A stretch of DNA of 64,000 bases from Aaosphaeria pasadenensis (taxonomy: Eukaryota; Ascomycota; Dothideomycetes; Pleosporales), in NCBI GenBank assembly GCA_022813625.1, contig JAKLMB010000004.1, positions 248,001 to 312,000 of the forward strand. Direction: 5' to 3'. Under the pieces are notes generated by a model, which searched no databases, was not told the DNA's origin, and saw only the letters and a program-made list of their open reading frames with translations. This document shows, one piece after another, positions 12,801 to 24,468 of this stretch. Every line of letters begins with the position of its first letter. Positions within the stretch are counted from its first letter, which is position 1. The translations under genes were made by a program, and so were the position numbers.

Positions 12801-14289
12801 GGAGAAAACCTGAAAGATTAGATTGACCTCGCTCACGCGCGCACCGTCTGTGCAGAGCCTCCACAGCTTCGGAGAATTTGTCGAGAATTTGTCAACGGCC
12901 CTTCAGTGAATATGTAGTTATCAGATCGTGGTAACGCCTGCACGCACATGCATGTAGATGTACATAAATTAACGTGCGGACGGGGGAAATGGAATGGTAG
13001 TACAAAAGTGACCAACGAGGAGTGGGAAAAGGCAAGGTCCGTAAGTTGTAACCATGTCGGAGATGGTTGCAGCGTGCAGCAGCAGCTTGCAGAGTGCAGG
13101 AGTACAGGGACATGGATATAAATGACGGGGTGGGTGGTCGAACTGGCGGCCGGTGACGGTTTATCCAGTTTTGCCGCGAGATTGATATCTGGGTTTGGAT
13201 GGAAGAATCCCCCAAAAGGAAAAGAAAGAAGAAAGGGCTAGAACCGCTTCTTCGTTCTTTTCGTCCTCAACCCCCCGTCTTTCGTGGCGTACCAGATCTA
13301 AACCAAGTCTAGAAGGAAGGGGATGGGGGGAAGGCAGAGAGGACATGAGGCGTGTAGCGCGCATCCGAGATACATGATGAATACCTGGTATGGCTGAGAG
13401 ATATCTGACGTTGAACGGTAACGAGACCGGAAGGCGTTTGTGGGGTTCAATCTCAGTAGATGAGGATTGTGGGGAAAAATAAAGTGCTTGGGGGCGCACG
13501 TGTGCTTCCTTTGATTTTATTTTTTCCGATTCCGAACTCCAAGCGAGGTGTAGGTTATATTGGACGATTTAATATAGCAGACATCCCCACGTCCTCCTTT
13601 GTGTGACATTGTGACCGAGAAATGGTTGGTCCGGAAAGGGTAATCGACGACGTAGAAAGGTGGGTACGTGGTTGGATGGGTGTGATCGATCTCATCTCTC
13701 TTCCTGCTGTGACACTATCTAATCTTGCGCTTCACGGGTGTTGGGGACGCCAAAGGGAAGGACACCCGATCTGCTGATAAGGATCGTAAGTGCTCGAGGC
13801 TTAGCTTTCCGAATGAAGTCGAAGCCTAACGGTCTTCATCGTGATGGTCCTGATATGTGGCTGGCGTGCGATATTGTTTCAATATTGCGAGCATTGGACG
13901 ATCGCAGTATGTGGACATTGGCGATGATCCTCACTTTGTCGTCGGCGCCCAAGGACGCCCTTCGGAAAGCCCAAATATCAGATCCGTGATAGACCGTTGG
14001 TCATTTCAATGACGATAAGCTGGATGCACTACCTGTGAGATTAGTGGAGAAAGTAATGGCTGGATGGCTATCTGCATTAGTTGTTACCTGTCACCATCAG
14101 ATGATACGACAAAGAACGATGCTCAAACCGAAGAAAAGAGTAAATGCTTGTCTAATGTGACTTATCACTTCATGTGGCCTCTCCTGTTCAATGGGCCATC
14201 CCGAAGCCCACGACACCTGTGTATGTTGTTCCAAATCGTAGTCCTTGGGTAGCCCCTGCTGCGGAATCACCCTTCTCTTTCACGGTCCT
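9852..14289. other. Intergenic region, no convincing gene
   Basis: A stretch of 4.4 kb with only short, low-complexity or overlapping ORFs and no recognisable domain. The end nearest the ferric reductase should hold its 3' UTR. A TACTCCGTAC motif lies at 11044-11053 and a (CGTA)n run at 12037-12053. Confidence 0.6.
12037..12053 (+). repeat. (CGTA)n microsatellite
   Basis: Four CGTA units plus C form a self-complementary run, followed by related TACGTACGCATGTGTGCGTGC alternating purine-pyrimidine sequence to about 12080. Such DNA can form hairpins or Z-DNA. No function can be assigned. Confidence 0.8.
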
Positions 14290-15067
14290 TTACGCAATCT
14301 GTTCAGGGCTCTCAGTGTCGATGTACTCCTCCTGCGTAAACCTTTCTTGAATCCCTCGCCAGCCCTTCCTCACCACATCGGACATGACGTTGTCTTTCCC
14401 TAGTCTCTCAATCGCTTCTTCAATCGGCAGCAAGTAACTTATGTAGGTCGCCTCCTCTTCATCGACACCGGTTCCCTTATGATGAATCGGCTCATAACCC
14501 TCTGGTTCCATCTGCAGTCGGTCCTTCAACTTCAGATCTGTAGGATATGGTGGTGGTCGCTTGTACGCTTCTCCAGGTTTCATTTCGCATTCCGCCTCGA
14601 GCGATGGAGGGAGCGTCTCAGCAATGTACCAGTATATGACGTATTGAAGTGAGGTATATCCCATCGGCATCATGTACATGCACACCGGCTCTGCCGTCAT
14701 CGAGGGTGCAGATATGCGAGGATGGGCTTCGGGCTGTCGATGTTTTATCGGTAGAGGTAAAAGGCGGTTGCGATAACCCGACTAACGACTATGTTAACAT
14801 GTATGCTCGTTGTGCAAACCGAAAAGGGCTACCTACTTCTTCATATCCTTCCCTTTCCGCACCGGGCCCGCTCTCTTCTCCTGCATCTCTGCGGCCCTTG
14901 GGTAGGAAGTAATACGTCCTCCCCTTGCGATCTTCAGCGCTGCAGATAACCACTCGTTGGCTTGCTATGTGGAAAATGGCGACGCCGCCGCCTATGACGA
15001 ACTCTTCACTCGACCATTGTGCGAGAATCGGAGGAAATGGCCCCTTTCTTTGACCTGAAGAGGGCAT
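14290..15067 (-). CDS. Nudix hydrolase domain protein
   Basis: Two exons (15067-14837 and 14781-14290) encode 240 residues. The 55-bp intron (14782-14836) has a GTAGGT donor, a TTAAC branch-like site and a TTAG acceptor, both phase 0. The Nudix signature GX5EX7REUXEEXGU is split by it: exon one supplies GRRDAGEESGPGAEREGYEE and exon two continues SGYRNRLLPL. Reading through the donor instead gives EEVGSPFRF and a stop 14 codons on, so splicing is needed to join the box to the rest of the fold (TAEPVCMYM, YVIYWYIAE, and a C-terminal helix). Nudix enzymes cleave nucleoside diphosphates linked to another moiety using a divalent metal held by the box glutamates. The substrate here is unknown; the size and layout match fungal single-domain Nudix proteins. 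Confidence 0.92.
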
Positions 15068-15502
15068 CTTTATATAAGCCTGTAGGTAGGGGAAATTTTC
15101 GGATTCCGAAGGCTTGTTGGTATGTTTAGCTTAGCACCGCGGTATGTCTCAGGGGCGTAAAAGAGTTAGTTAAGTAATAGAGGTCTTCCAGTAAGCCTGA
15201 ATTCTATGTGAATAGGATCCGTCGTGAAGCCTTTGTATATTCATGGTGTTGCTACGTGTTGTTGCCTGGGAAGGGCGCAGCGACAGACGTGTTTTGTTCT
15301 GGGTAGTTTGTCCCGATCAGCGGATGACTGGTGAACCCCACCACGATGAACTAACCAACAGAGGGGGCTAACAAGGATCGACTTGGAACACGGGTAGCAT
15401 GCCATGCGCACAACGGCGAATCGAGGATAACTCTCAGATAAACAATTGACAGGTATATAAGCATAATTATTCAAAAAATATTCATCAAACAACAACAGCT
15501 CC

Positions 15503-15584
15503 GGCCGTGTGGCCCAATGGCAAGGCGCTTGACTACGATTAAAGTGGTATCAAGAGATTCCAGGTTCGACCCCTGGCACGGTCA
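15503..15584 (+). tRNA. tRNA-Arg (anticodon ACG) with 10-nt intron
   Basis: The acceptor stem GGCCGTG pairs with CACGGTC (one G-U), with discriminator A at 15584. The A box TGGCCCAATGG and B box GGTTCGACCCC match pol III internal promoter consensus. The anticodon stem CTTGA/TCAAG flanks loop CT-ACG-A, and a 10-nt intron (15539-15548) sits one base 3' of the anticodon, the standard nuclear position. ACG would be read as ICG after A-to-I editing and decodes CGU/CGC/CGA arginine codons. Confidence 0.95.
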
Positions 15585-15586
15585 TC

Positions 15587-15593
15587 TTTTTTT
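15587..15593 (+). terminator. Pol III terminator of tRNA-Arg
   Basis: A run of seven T starts three bases after the discriminator base, a typical RNA polymerase III stop. Confidence 0.85.
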
Positions 15594-15912
15594 GCTTTTT
15601 GTCGTCACCGAGTTCCCTATGTTGCTTTCCTTCCTTATAAATGCGCTGCGACATCTCTCTATCATCTGTCTGGCTGACAACTCTCTCACGTATTTTTTTT
15701 CCCGATACTCTCTTTATCTGGCTGGTCACTTCTTCTACGTTGTTTTTCTATCCTTTCTCTTCGTCTATGACGTGGACAAAAAATAAAATAAGGAGCCCAC
15801 TTCCGTCAGCTCCAACGCTTCTTCTACCCATTCATTCCCTCGCTTACCCAATCAATCGCAAACTGCGATCAACAGAAGCAAAAAAAAAGTCTTCAACATC
15901 AAGTTGAAGAAC

Positions 15913-15918
15913 AAAAAA
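15913..15918 (-). terminator. Pol III terminator of tRNA-Pro
   Basis: Six A on the plus strand, hence six T on the transcribed minus strand, directly after the tRNA-Pro 3' end. Confidence 0.8.
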
Positions 15919-15919
15919 G

Positions 15920-16005
15920 GGGTCTTACCGCGATTCGAACGCGGGGCCTCTCGCAAGCATGCTTAGATACCCTAAGCGAGAATCATACCACTAGACCATA
16001 AGACC
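15920..16005 (-). tRNA. tRNA-Pro (anticodon AGG) with 14-nt intron
   Basis: On the minus strand the acceptor stem GGTCTTA pairs perfectly with TAAGACC, with discriminator C. The A-box region is TGGTCTAGTGGTATG and the T arm contains GCGTTCGAATCGC. The anticodon stem CTCGC/GCGAG encloses TT-AGG-G, followed by a 14-nt intron and a final T of the loop. AGG (read as IGG) decodes CCU/CCC/CCA proline codons. It faces the tRNA-Arg gene, tail to tail, about 335 bases away. Confidence 0.95.
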
Positions 16006-16932
16006 GTGGTTCCTATTTGATGAAGACGAAGCTGAACAAAAGGGTAATTATACCCGGTGAAACGTTTGGGAAAAGTGTCTTTCCTCCACCAGTTGATGTT
16101 GTAGAGTTGTCGAATTCGACATGTCGTGACTCTGTCGGTCGTGGCGGTGAGCGTCTTCGGACCCCCTTTTTTTCCCTTAGCACCGTTGAGATAGTTCGCG
16201 TTGAATACGGGATAGACTACATTCCGCGCCTTGCGTCGCGTGACTCATGATTGACCACGGACGATTAAGCCGCATCTGCTAATATTTCAGTTGGATTGCT
16301 CTATCTCGGTGATAGAAAAACATTTGCATTGGCATGGCGGGCTTTGTGTTTCCATACTATGGTTGTGGTGTGATGCATCACTGGACTGACCTTCCGTACT
16401 GCCGCAGCACAAAGTTATTTGCAATGTCTCTGACCACAACCATATTGATCGATCAACGGTGATGTCAATGGTTTCCCAGCGTATTCTTTCGTCCTGTGTC
16501 TGGACAACTTGAAGAGCTTTCAGATACACTACAATACGTATTCGCTCTTTTTACGAGACTGGGCATAGTTCGCTCCTCATGAAGAACAGTGTTTGACATA
16601 AGACGTTGTCGAGACAGTTCGAGACAAGTTTTGTTTCTATCTCCGTTGCCATGCATAGTATCCATGACTCTTTCTGATATGCTATCCATTAGGACTATTG
16701 AAAGATGATCTGTCTCAGCAGACCCTGCGGTAGCTAGTCTAAAAGAATGTATATGATGTATGTCTCTGTGCGTGTACTCGTTCATTTCACTAATCAGATT
16801 CAAGCTGAGCCCACGAGGCTCGGATGCTTTTTAAGTGCCGTTTGTTCTATTCACTTCAATTCCCGTGAACGCTTAGAATCTAGATCTACTGCTAATGGTG
16901 CAAATCTGATCGTAGGGAAACCTCGACTGAAA

Positions 16933-17917
16933 CTATTCCGTCTCATTCCCAGCAATTGTCGCTGTGCCATCGGGAGCGATATTGATGCCATTTGAACCAC
17001 CAACGCTCTTGCTGCCATCACTCCCTTGGGTAATGCCCAAGTTTCCACCCGAGTTCACGGCATTCCCGGAGGCATCAAGTGTAATCCCGAACCCTTCCGA
17101 GAACCGCTCTGATTCTTCGACTGCCTTGTTGCCGTTCTTCTCTCCCTCAGCAGCTTGCTCAGCCGGTCGCTGCTCCGCGGCTTGCTGTCGTTCGCCTTCT
17201 TGTAGTTGACCCTTCAGAGCCTCTTCTGCATTTACAGCCGCCCCTTCCTTCTGCCCTTCAGCTCCAGTGGCGGCTTGGGTTGCGTTGTTCAAGGCGGCAG
17301 CAGCCTCTTCAAGACCTTTCTGTGCTTCTCTTTGGCCCTGCTCGACCTCAGCTTGGGCTTTCTTCTCTCCGTTCTCCGCCTCCTTAACTCCCTCGGCCTT
17401 CTGGCCTTCTTGGATTGGACGTTCTTCAGCTGTTCCATTCAGACCCTGCTGGTTCTCCTCAATCTTCTGTCCCTCTTTTGCCAGGCCTTCCTGAGCTTGG
17501 CCTCGCTGGCCCTGCTCCTGCTGGGCCTGCTGATTCCCTCCACCCAAATTGAGCCCGTTACCCGTGATGCCTCCTCCAGGACCCCCAAGTGTAAGACCCC
17601 CAATAGTCAACCCACCATTCCCTCCCTTCTGTCGCTGTTCTCCCTGTCGAGCCTCGCCCTGGCCATCGGCGGCAGTTTGATTTCCCCCGCCACCGAGCTT
17701 CAAGCCCCCAATCTCGATCTGTCGGCGGGCGATGGCGGCAGCAGCGTTGGCCCGAGCACTTAGAGAGCCCTGGGAGATTGCTCAGTGAATTTTCGTATGG
17801 TAGTTTGTGGTATTGGGATTTTTGTTGGGAACTTACGGTCCATCTGGCTTCGTGGTTGGAGGCCGCCACGTTCGATACTGCCAGTATGGCGAGACTGATG
17901 CCGGATGTGATCTTCAT
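16933..17917 (-). CDS. Secreted Gln/Glu/Gly-rich low-complexity protein, unknown function
   Basis: Two exons (17917-17837 and 17769-16933; GTAAGT donor, CAG acceptor, phase 0, 67-bp intron) encode 305 residues. The N-terminus MKITSGISLAILAVSNVAAS is a clear signal peptide. Exon two begins GSLSARANAAAAIARRQIEI, where ARR|Q is a plausible Kex2-type processing site. Then come short hydrophobic-glycine repeats (IGGLKLGGGG, LTIGGLTLGG, GNGLNLGGGN), a long Q/E/A/K-rich segment with many EGQ and QEG units predicted to be helical or disordered, and a C-terminal G/N/S-rich part (FGITLDASGNAV, NLGITQGSDG, GINIAPDGTA). There are no Cys residues in the mature part that I can see. It may be an extracellular matrix or cell-wall associated protein, but no family is recognised. 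The alternation of glycine-rich and charged parts is seen directly; any role is a guess. Confidence 0.78.
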
Positions 17918-19276
17918 CTTCGTTTGTTGACTTGGTAAGTGATATATATGTGATTGAAGGAAATAGATGCTCGTAAGTGAGGGTAATCCGTCCAGCAGAC
18001 TCTCAGAAAGAAATAATAAATGATTGATTAGTTGATACAGTTAAATAGGAAATGAAAAAACGATGCCTTAGGTCCTTACTTGAAGAGAATCTAACAGAAT
18101 CACAGCCAGCGAGCGAGCGAACGAACTCAAACTATATATATTTTTATCACTGATACTCTTCCAAGATCTCTAGTCCCCCGCTGTCTTTCCTTTTCTTTAG
18201 AGGGGGAAAGACGAGACCATCGATGCGTAGAAGTCCACCCAAATCCTAGAACAAGCATTGCATTACCGATACAGAACAGCTTGGTACAGGTTACCAAGTA
18301 TGTTCTTGGTGAAAGCCAAACACGCAGAGTGGCCAATTGGGAGCGGGTGGTGGGGGCTTTGGTGTAGCGGGTTGAGTCGCAGGAGGAGACGCAAACGCTT
18401 GGCGTTTGATCAACCTGGAGCTTCTTCGGTGGGGGAGAAGCTTTTTTGCTTGACGGAGGGGAAGCCTGACTGGGCGTTTGATGGTGGGGAGGGGTGATTA
18501 GAGAGATGGATGTGTGAATATAGTGAGGTGGTTGTCGGCGGACGTGGTGTATGATGAAGATTCAATGTGCTTCTAGCCGTGATCGCTGGCTGGCTGATAG
18601 TGGTGAAAGTTTCCAAACGGCTTTACCATATTATCCCCCCGTTCAATGAACTAGGTATGCGCTTGATGCATCCTTGGAATCTAGGGAGTTTTGTTGTGAC
18701 GTTTGCGTTCAGTCCATTCACAAAGGAAAAAGACTGTACGTTCATACAATCCAGTGGAAATGATAAAACCCATCGGTTCAACAACCAGATAATCTAAAAT
18801 GCAAAATGACAAAAGAACAAAACGCAGAGAGTCCTCATTCGTCCTTTGTTAAAGCTCAACAAGACGAAAGAACGTTTAAAATGGAGAGATGAGGAAAAAG
18901 GCATCGTAGGATAGGACAGGCAATTCTGATCTTGAAAGATTCCTGCGTTTGATGCATAATGAGTTTGAGCATACGCTCGAGTTTGGAGAGTCAGTGGCAG
19001 TGGCCGGCAGGTGAGTGTATGTGAGAGATAAGTAATGAGTGATGGCCTTTCTCCCTGTCGACCTTGTTCGATGCCGGAGAGGTTTTGTTCGTGTCAGTTG
19101 ACGACATGGTCGTTCTCGATAGGCTCGGTAAGATCTTCAGGGACCATTAGATGTGTTATTTAAGGGTCTCGCTCTATTGGACTGGGATAGAAGCACTAAC
19201 AATTAATTCTCTGTTGAGTTCGTAAAGCTCGTCGACTGGACCTACGCATTACTATCAAGGACGTCGACTTCTTCCC
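17918..19276. other. Intergenic region, no gene seen
   Basis: This holds the upstream region of the secreted-protein gene (to about 18.1 kb) and the 3' flank of the glycine-rich-domain gene. The small ORFs present have no recognisable features. Confidence 0.6.
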
Positions 19277-21869
19277 TCAATCCCCACCGCCTCCACAACC
19301 ACCACCTCCTCCGTCGCCGCCACCGCCGCCACCATCACCACCACTCGTACAAGTTCCACAGCCGCCACCCGCACTGCCATGTCCACCGCAGCTGGCCTGG
19401 CAATACGGTGTACCAACCCCCCCAGCACAGTTGCCAACGGACGTACTTTCTGCACATGTCCCGGCAGCACAACCCCCTCCACATGACCCTCCGCCTCCTC
19501 CGCCCGACGCCTGCGCTGTCGAATACCTGTTTCCATCATCCGTCGGCGCGGCGTAGTACGGCACGACCATTGGCATCGGCATCGGATACCCATACGCGCC
19601 GTAGTAGTAAGCGTCACTATTGTCCCTCCTCGGCGCCTCATCCGCCTTCTTCTTCTTCTGATACCGCTTGCACACCTTTGCGTACTGGAGATCCAGGTTC
19701 TCGAGTTCCTTTCTTCGCTGCTTCGCCCACGCGGCCTGGCTGTCTTGGTTGGGCAAGTTCTTGAACTGGATGACGGCATTGTGCGCGCTAATGTGAACGC
19801 CCGTCGCGGCGTCCTTGGGCAGCACCGGGTCGGAGGTCGAAGCGATGGCGTTGGCCTTGGAGCTGCGAAGCAGGCTGAAGCGATTGGAAAAGGAGGACCG
19901 CAGCGGCTCGCGCGTGCACTCGCAGTACCAGCACGCGCACTCGGAGTAGGGCTGGCCGTACTTTTTCTCGTAGACGGTCGTCGTCCACTGGAAGTAGTCG
20001 TTGAGGGAGGTCTCGGCGATCTTGTCGTCGTGGTTGAGGAACTTTTCGCATTCGGCGAGGGTGTAGGAGAGGTAGTCTCGTGGTGTTAGCTGGTGTGTGT
20101 GCTGATAGAAAGGATGAGTTAGTCTGGGTAAAAAGTGCATAAAAATGATTATGGGAGACATTGTCAATGGATTCGTGCCGTTCACTTACCCAAGCCAAGT
20201 CAACATCGAGCGTCGGCACTGCAATCTTTTTGGGGTTCTCGCCGATGATTCTCACGAAACGGTGGTACTTCACGATGAGGCGCTGCATGGTCGCCACGGC
20301 CGCAGGGCTGCGAACCCAATTGATCTTGACCATCTTCTGCACGAAACTCGATTGACGGATGACCGCACCGACGAGGTCTAGACCGAACACGCTCGAGTTG
20401 TCCCAGTAGTTGCTCAACATCTTACGTACCGCGATCGCGCTCTCCTTGGCGATCTTGGTTGGCTTGAATTGCTGGCTGTTGATTCTCATCAGCTTGCTGT
20501 TGTCTTTCATCACTCTCTGGAACTCAAGTTTCAGCTTGTTGATATCCCAATTCTCGACGTCTCTCCGCATTTTCGCGTGGAAGAACTTGCCCTCTTCTTC
20601 GAGGACGCGGTTAGGGAAGAAGGGCTCGTGGTTCGAGACGGCTTTCTTCTCGCTAGTTATCTGTGGGAGACCCATGGAGTTGAGGATGGTGCCCGGCATC
20701 GGCCGCTGGTAGTCTTGCAATTGCCATACGTCTTCGATGAATTTGCCAACGCGCAGCTTCTCGTGGGTGATGGCAAGACCACATAGACATGTGTAGTTGA
20801 AGCTTTTGCCACAGAAGCCATCGTCATGGGACAAATAGTCGTCCAGGGCTTTGGTCACGGTGGATTGGGGTGGGTTCGTCCATGGAACGGCGGTTCGTCT
20901 GCTGCATTTCGGGCAATCGATTTGTTTAGGGCTGTTGTCTTGCCTGAAGTCCCAGGGGCAATTTGTCATGTTGAAGAACGTGTCCATGGTTGCTTCGTTC
21001 CGTGTATACACGTATGTCTCATTGTCGATGGAGTTATAGATAGTCTCCCAAGGGAAGATGGTCTGCCACAGGAAATCCTTCGACAAACGAATGCAATCCT
21101 CAAAGTATGCTCTCGGGTTCAGCATGTATGCATGCCACACCATAAGGACGTCCAAAGGAGGCAACGGTATCTCGCCTTGCCCTAGCGTATACCCTTTACC
21201 CTTGTAGATCCTGTACGGCGAATTCTGAAAAGTTTGACTGTCGTAGTCAAAGTTGACAGTGCGAAGGTCGGAGAGAGGCTGTCCTGATGGACTCTCTAGA
21301 GCCGCCCACCACTTCTCGAATCGGTTGACAGCTTTGGTGACGAAGACTGTCCATCTCTTCTCTCGTAAGCGTTCTTCGAGATCCTGATCATTCGAGGCAT
21401 CATTATTGGGAATTGCGTCTTCGTTCGTTGCTTGTGGGCCAGTCGATTCTTGCTCATGGATTCCTGTGGGTTGCTGCTGATAGTTGTCACTACTGGAGGA
21501 CGATTCACCTTCCTGCCCGGCCTTTCCCCCAGACTGAATACCATATATACCCTCCTGATTTCCTATCTCTTTCCTAAGACCCGCAAATGCATGCAAAAGC
21601 TTTAGATGCGCGATACACTGCCCAGCTGTAGGTAATTCCAGCGGGCTTGGCTCAAAATCAAGGTTCTCGAGAACTGGTGCTCGTTGCGACTCGACGGGTC
21701 CATTGTTACCATGAGATGTTGAGGACGAAGGACCACCGCTGTTCGCTGAAGAATCGACCGTGTATGGCGGCGGTTGTTCAAGCATCTTCTCCATCTCCTT
21801 GATCGTCGCTTCGCGCTGGGCGCTGGGCGAGCCTGGGTACCCGCCTTCTGGTTTACTACCTGTTCCCAT
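19277..21869 (-). CDS. Glycine-rich domain-containing protein (PF07173/DUF1399, GRDP-like)
   Basis: Exon one (21869-20190) and exon two (20101-19277) are separated by an 88-bp intron (GTAAGT donor, TATCAG acceptor, phase 0), giving 834 residues. ATG at 21869 begins MGTGSKPEGG. The N-terminal 190 residues are disordered and include a PPPY (PPxY) motif. The central GRDP-like domain is diagnostic: PLDVLMVWHAYMLNPRAYFEDC, later DVDLAW at the exon end joined to HTHQLTPRDY, giving the family's DVDLxWHTHQL.P..Y motif exactly across the splice. Cysteine pairs (CPKCSRR, CLCGLA, CACWYCECTRE) suggest metal or disulfide sites. The C-terminus is a Gly/Cys-rich tail with nine cysteines. Plant relatives are linked to stress and signalling; in fungi the role is unknown and the lack of a signal peptide suggests a cytosolic protein. 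Confidence 0.93.
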
Positions 21870-24468
21870 CTTAGAGTGCACCGACTCCAGCAGAGTCTCT
21901 ACCTATTCGTCTGTGTGGAGTATTGATGATGTTTTCTAGACATCTCCCACTTTCCAGTCGAGGAATTACTTGAGCTTATACTCGGTAGTTACATGGCAAA
22001 GAATGGTACATCGCGACCCAGATGGGAGCCAGTAGGAACGGTGGATCTCGCTAAACTATACCGAATACGGCGCGCGGTGTGTGGGTGCGTCTGTCCGAGT
22101 GTCGCAGCAGACCTACACCAGCACACCGGTTTTGGGCAAGGTAAGGCTGGTTGACAACTCACTGCGATTATTTGGGAATGGGAATTATCCTCCCACGGCT
22201 CAGTGTTCACCGTGACCAGCCAACGATAGACGGAGAGTAGACCATGTGGTGGTGGGGATGGAGATTCGGGCGGGGGCAAATCGGCCTCGTATCTACTCGG
22301 GTATGGTGGGTATGAGATTGTTCACCCTTCGCTTGGTCGCGGCTGGTATGTGGCCGGTGGCGGAGTGCATTTTACATTTATTGTATAGGCTGTGCTCGCC
22401 CATAATGGTTGATGATTGAAATATTGGCTATTTCGGTGTAAGAAATGGGAAGGAGATTTTGGTCGATGATGCGAAGTAAGTTCCACCAACTACGGAGCCC
22501 TCACTATTGGGTATTGGGTCGCCCTTCATCCAGGTGGTTGGGTGAGTTACCGTGTAAGTACTGCATACTTATGGTCTTCTTGCCACCAATGGAGACATGA
22601 CGGCATCGCGTTGTTCTGATGGAAATTTGTTATTGTTATTGATTCATTATTGGTTCTTTTGGATGATATACGTTAATAATCGACATGCACATGATTGATC
22701 GGTAACACGTTACGAAGAGACAAAGGGCATAGGTTTACCGTTTCTTTGCGACCCTCGGCGTCTCAAGTTGGTCGTGAAATCTTGGAGGGCGAAGAGACTG
22801 CGCGGATCCAAGCTCGACAACGGGAGGCTTAAATGTAAATGGTGGTCCGCAAGTCTGTCTACGTCAGATTCAAGAACATGCATTCCACGATGTCTCTTTC
22901 TCTCTCTATAAATCAATCACTATTTGCACGTAGAATATAATGATTAATTAATAGTCCGACGAGGTCGAGAAAAAGAAAAAGAGAGACCCAAGGGGCACAG
23001 ACAATTGGAGGTTCCCATCCCGCTCCAAGTGGATCTGCCTGGGGCGCACCAAATCTGGCGGTTCGAGGGGAACCGTGATAGGACGATGAGACACGACCAA
23101 GGCCTTCCTCTACGAAAGGATTGGCTCACGATAGACACGGCACCTACAGTAGGCAGGGACTTTATGGAGGCATGGACTGTGTCAGTGGGTATGGTGTAAG
23201 CCATTTGCGTCTATTTCGAGCGTATCGTCCCAATTATTAGTTACTGCTGGATCAACATACCTGCGCCAACTATTCCGATCTGGATCAGACGATGGCCCTT
23301 TTCGAGAATGGACAATTATTATTTGAAAGAGTCTTTTGATCACGAGGGGAACGGTCTTAATTCTTTCTCTTTGGTTCTCCGTAGCTAGGAAAGTAATTAA
23401 TAAGGGAGAATTGATGGGGAAGATCGGATCGATCGGTCCCTGCGCGGGCAATTCTGCGACATGTTTCGGAAGAGCGATGAGCCGGGAAGGGGAAGAAGAG
23501 AGAGTCTTGAGACAGAGAGAAAGATCACGACAAGATCACGTCTTCTTTTCGTGACTTGGTCAATACTGACACGATAAGATAGGAGTGATATTGCCATCCT
23601 TGTTCAGCACACTCGTTGATGTGGCTTGGGGGTCCTGAAGTCGATTGAATGAATGAGGTTAAAGTGTAAAAGTAGTCCTTCTAGTGGAATTGTAGGTCCA
23701 TGGAGGAGTTGGATGTTCTGTATTGTGGCTGGCCAGTGACTCCAGGCCCTTATGTACGACAACACGACCATCACACAGCCCTTCACGAAAGAGGGACTAA
23801 GCCAAGATGATACTCGATATCTCGTCCGTACCTCGTAGGCTCGAAGGTGGATTTCTACCAATAATGGCGAGAGGATGGAGAAAGGATGATCTGGGCCAAG
23901 GGGGTTGGGTTAGGGTTGGGGTTGTAACCTGAGTGTTATGCGAGCGATGGAATCCAGACAGTTTGTGCCTCAGCCCCGCCTCAGATTTCCCTTTTCCCTT
24001 TCTCTCTTACACTCATACACTGTTATGACCTTCACACTTTAACAACTAAGGCAACTAACGACCCATGAACCTTAACACATCTGACGAAACTGCCCATCAG
24101 TTATATTCATGCCCTCCCCCGTTTGTGGCCTGATTTCTCCCTCCTTCTGTCTCTTGTTCCTCGATTGATCCGCTCGTTCTCTTCTTCTCATCCCCTTGTC
24201 GTGACTGGTTCACCTTTTCTGCTTGTCTACCTACATACTACGGAGAGCCTCGTTTGGTTGGATTAATACATACATCGTCGTCGTCGCGTGCATACATCCC
24301 ATATAACTATACACACATCTACATACCTAGGTACTCATTGCGCCTTTCCAAGCGACGAGGACGAGAACAACGGACGACGACACCAGCATACCATATCGTA
24401 CACCTAATAGCTACACCCACCCATACCAACGATCAACTCCCGATTCATACATCATCACCACCACCACC
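21870..24468. other. Intergenic region, no gene seen
   Basis: The 2.6 kb between two genes diverging outward shows no domain-bearing ORF. One ACCTAGGTA motif lies at 24325-24333, in the likely 5' UTR or promoter of the next gene. From about 23.98 kb to the ATG the plus strand is C+T rich. Confidence 0.6.
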
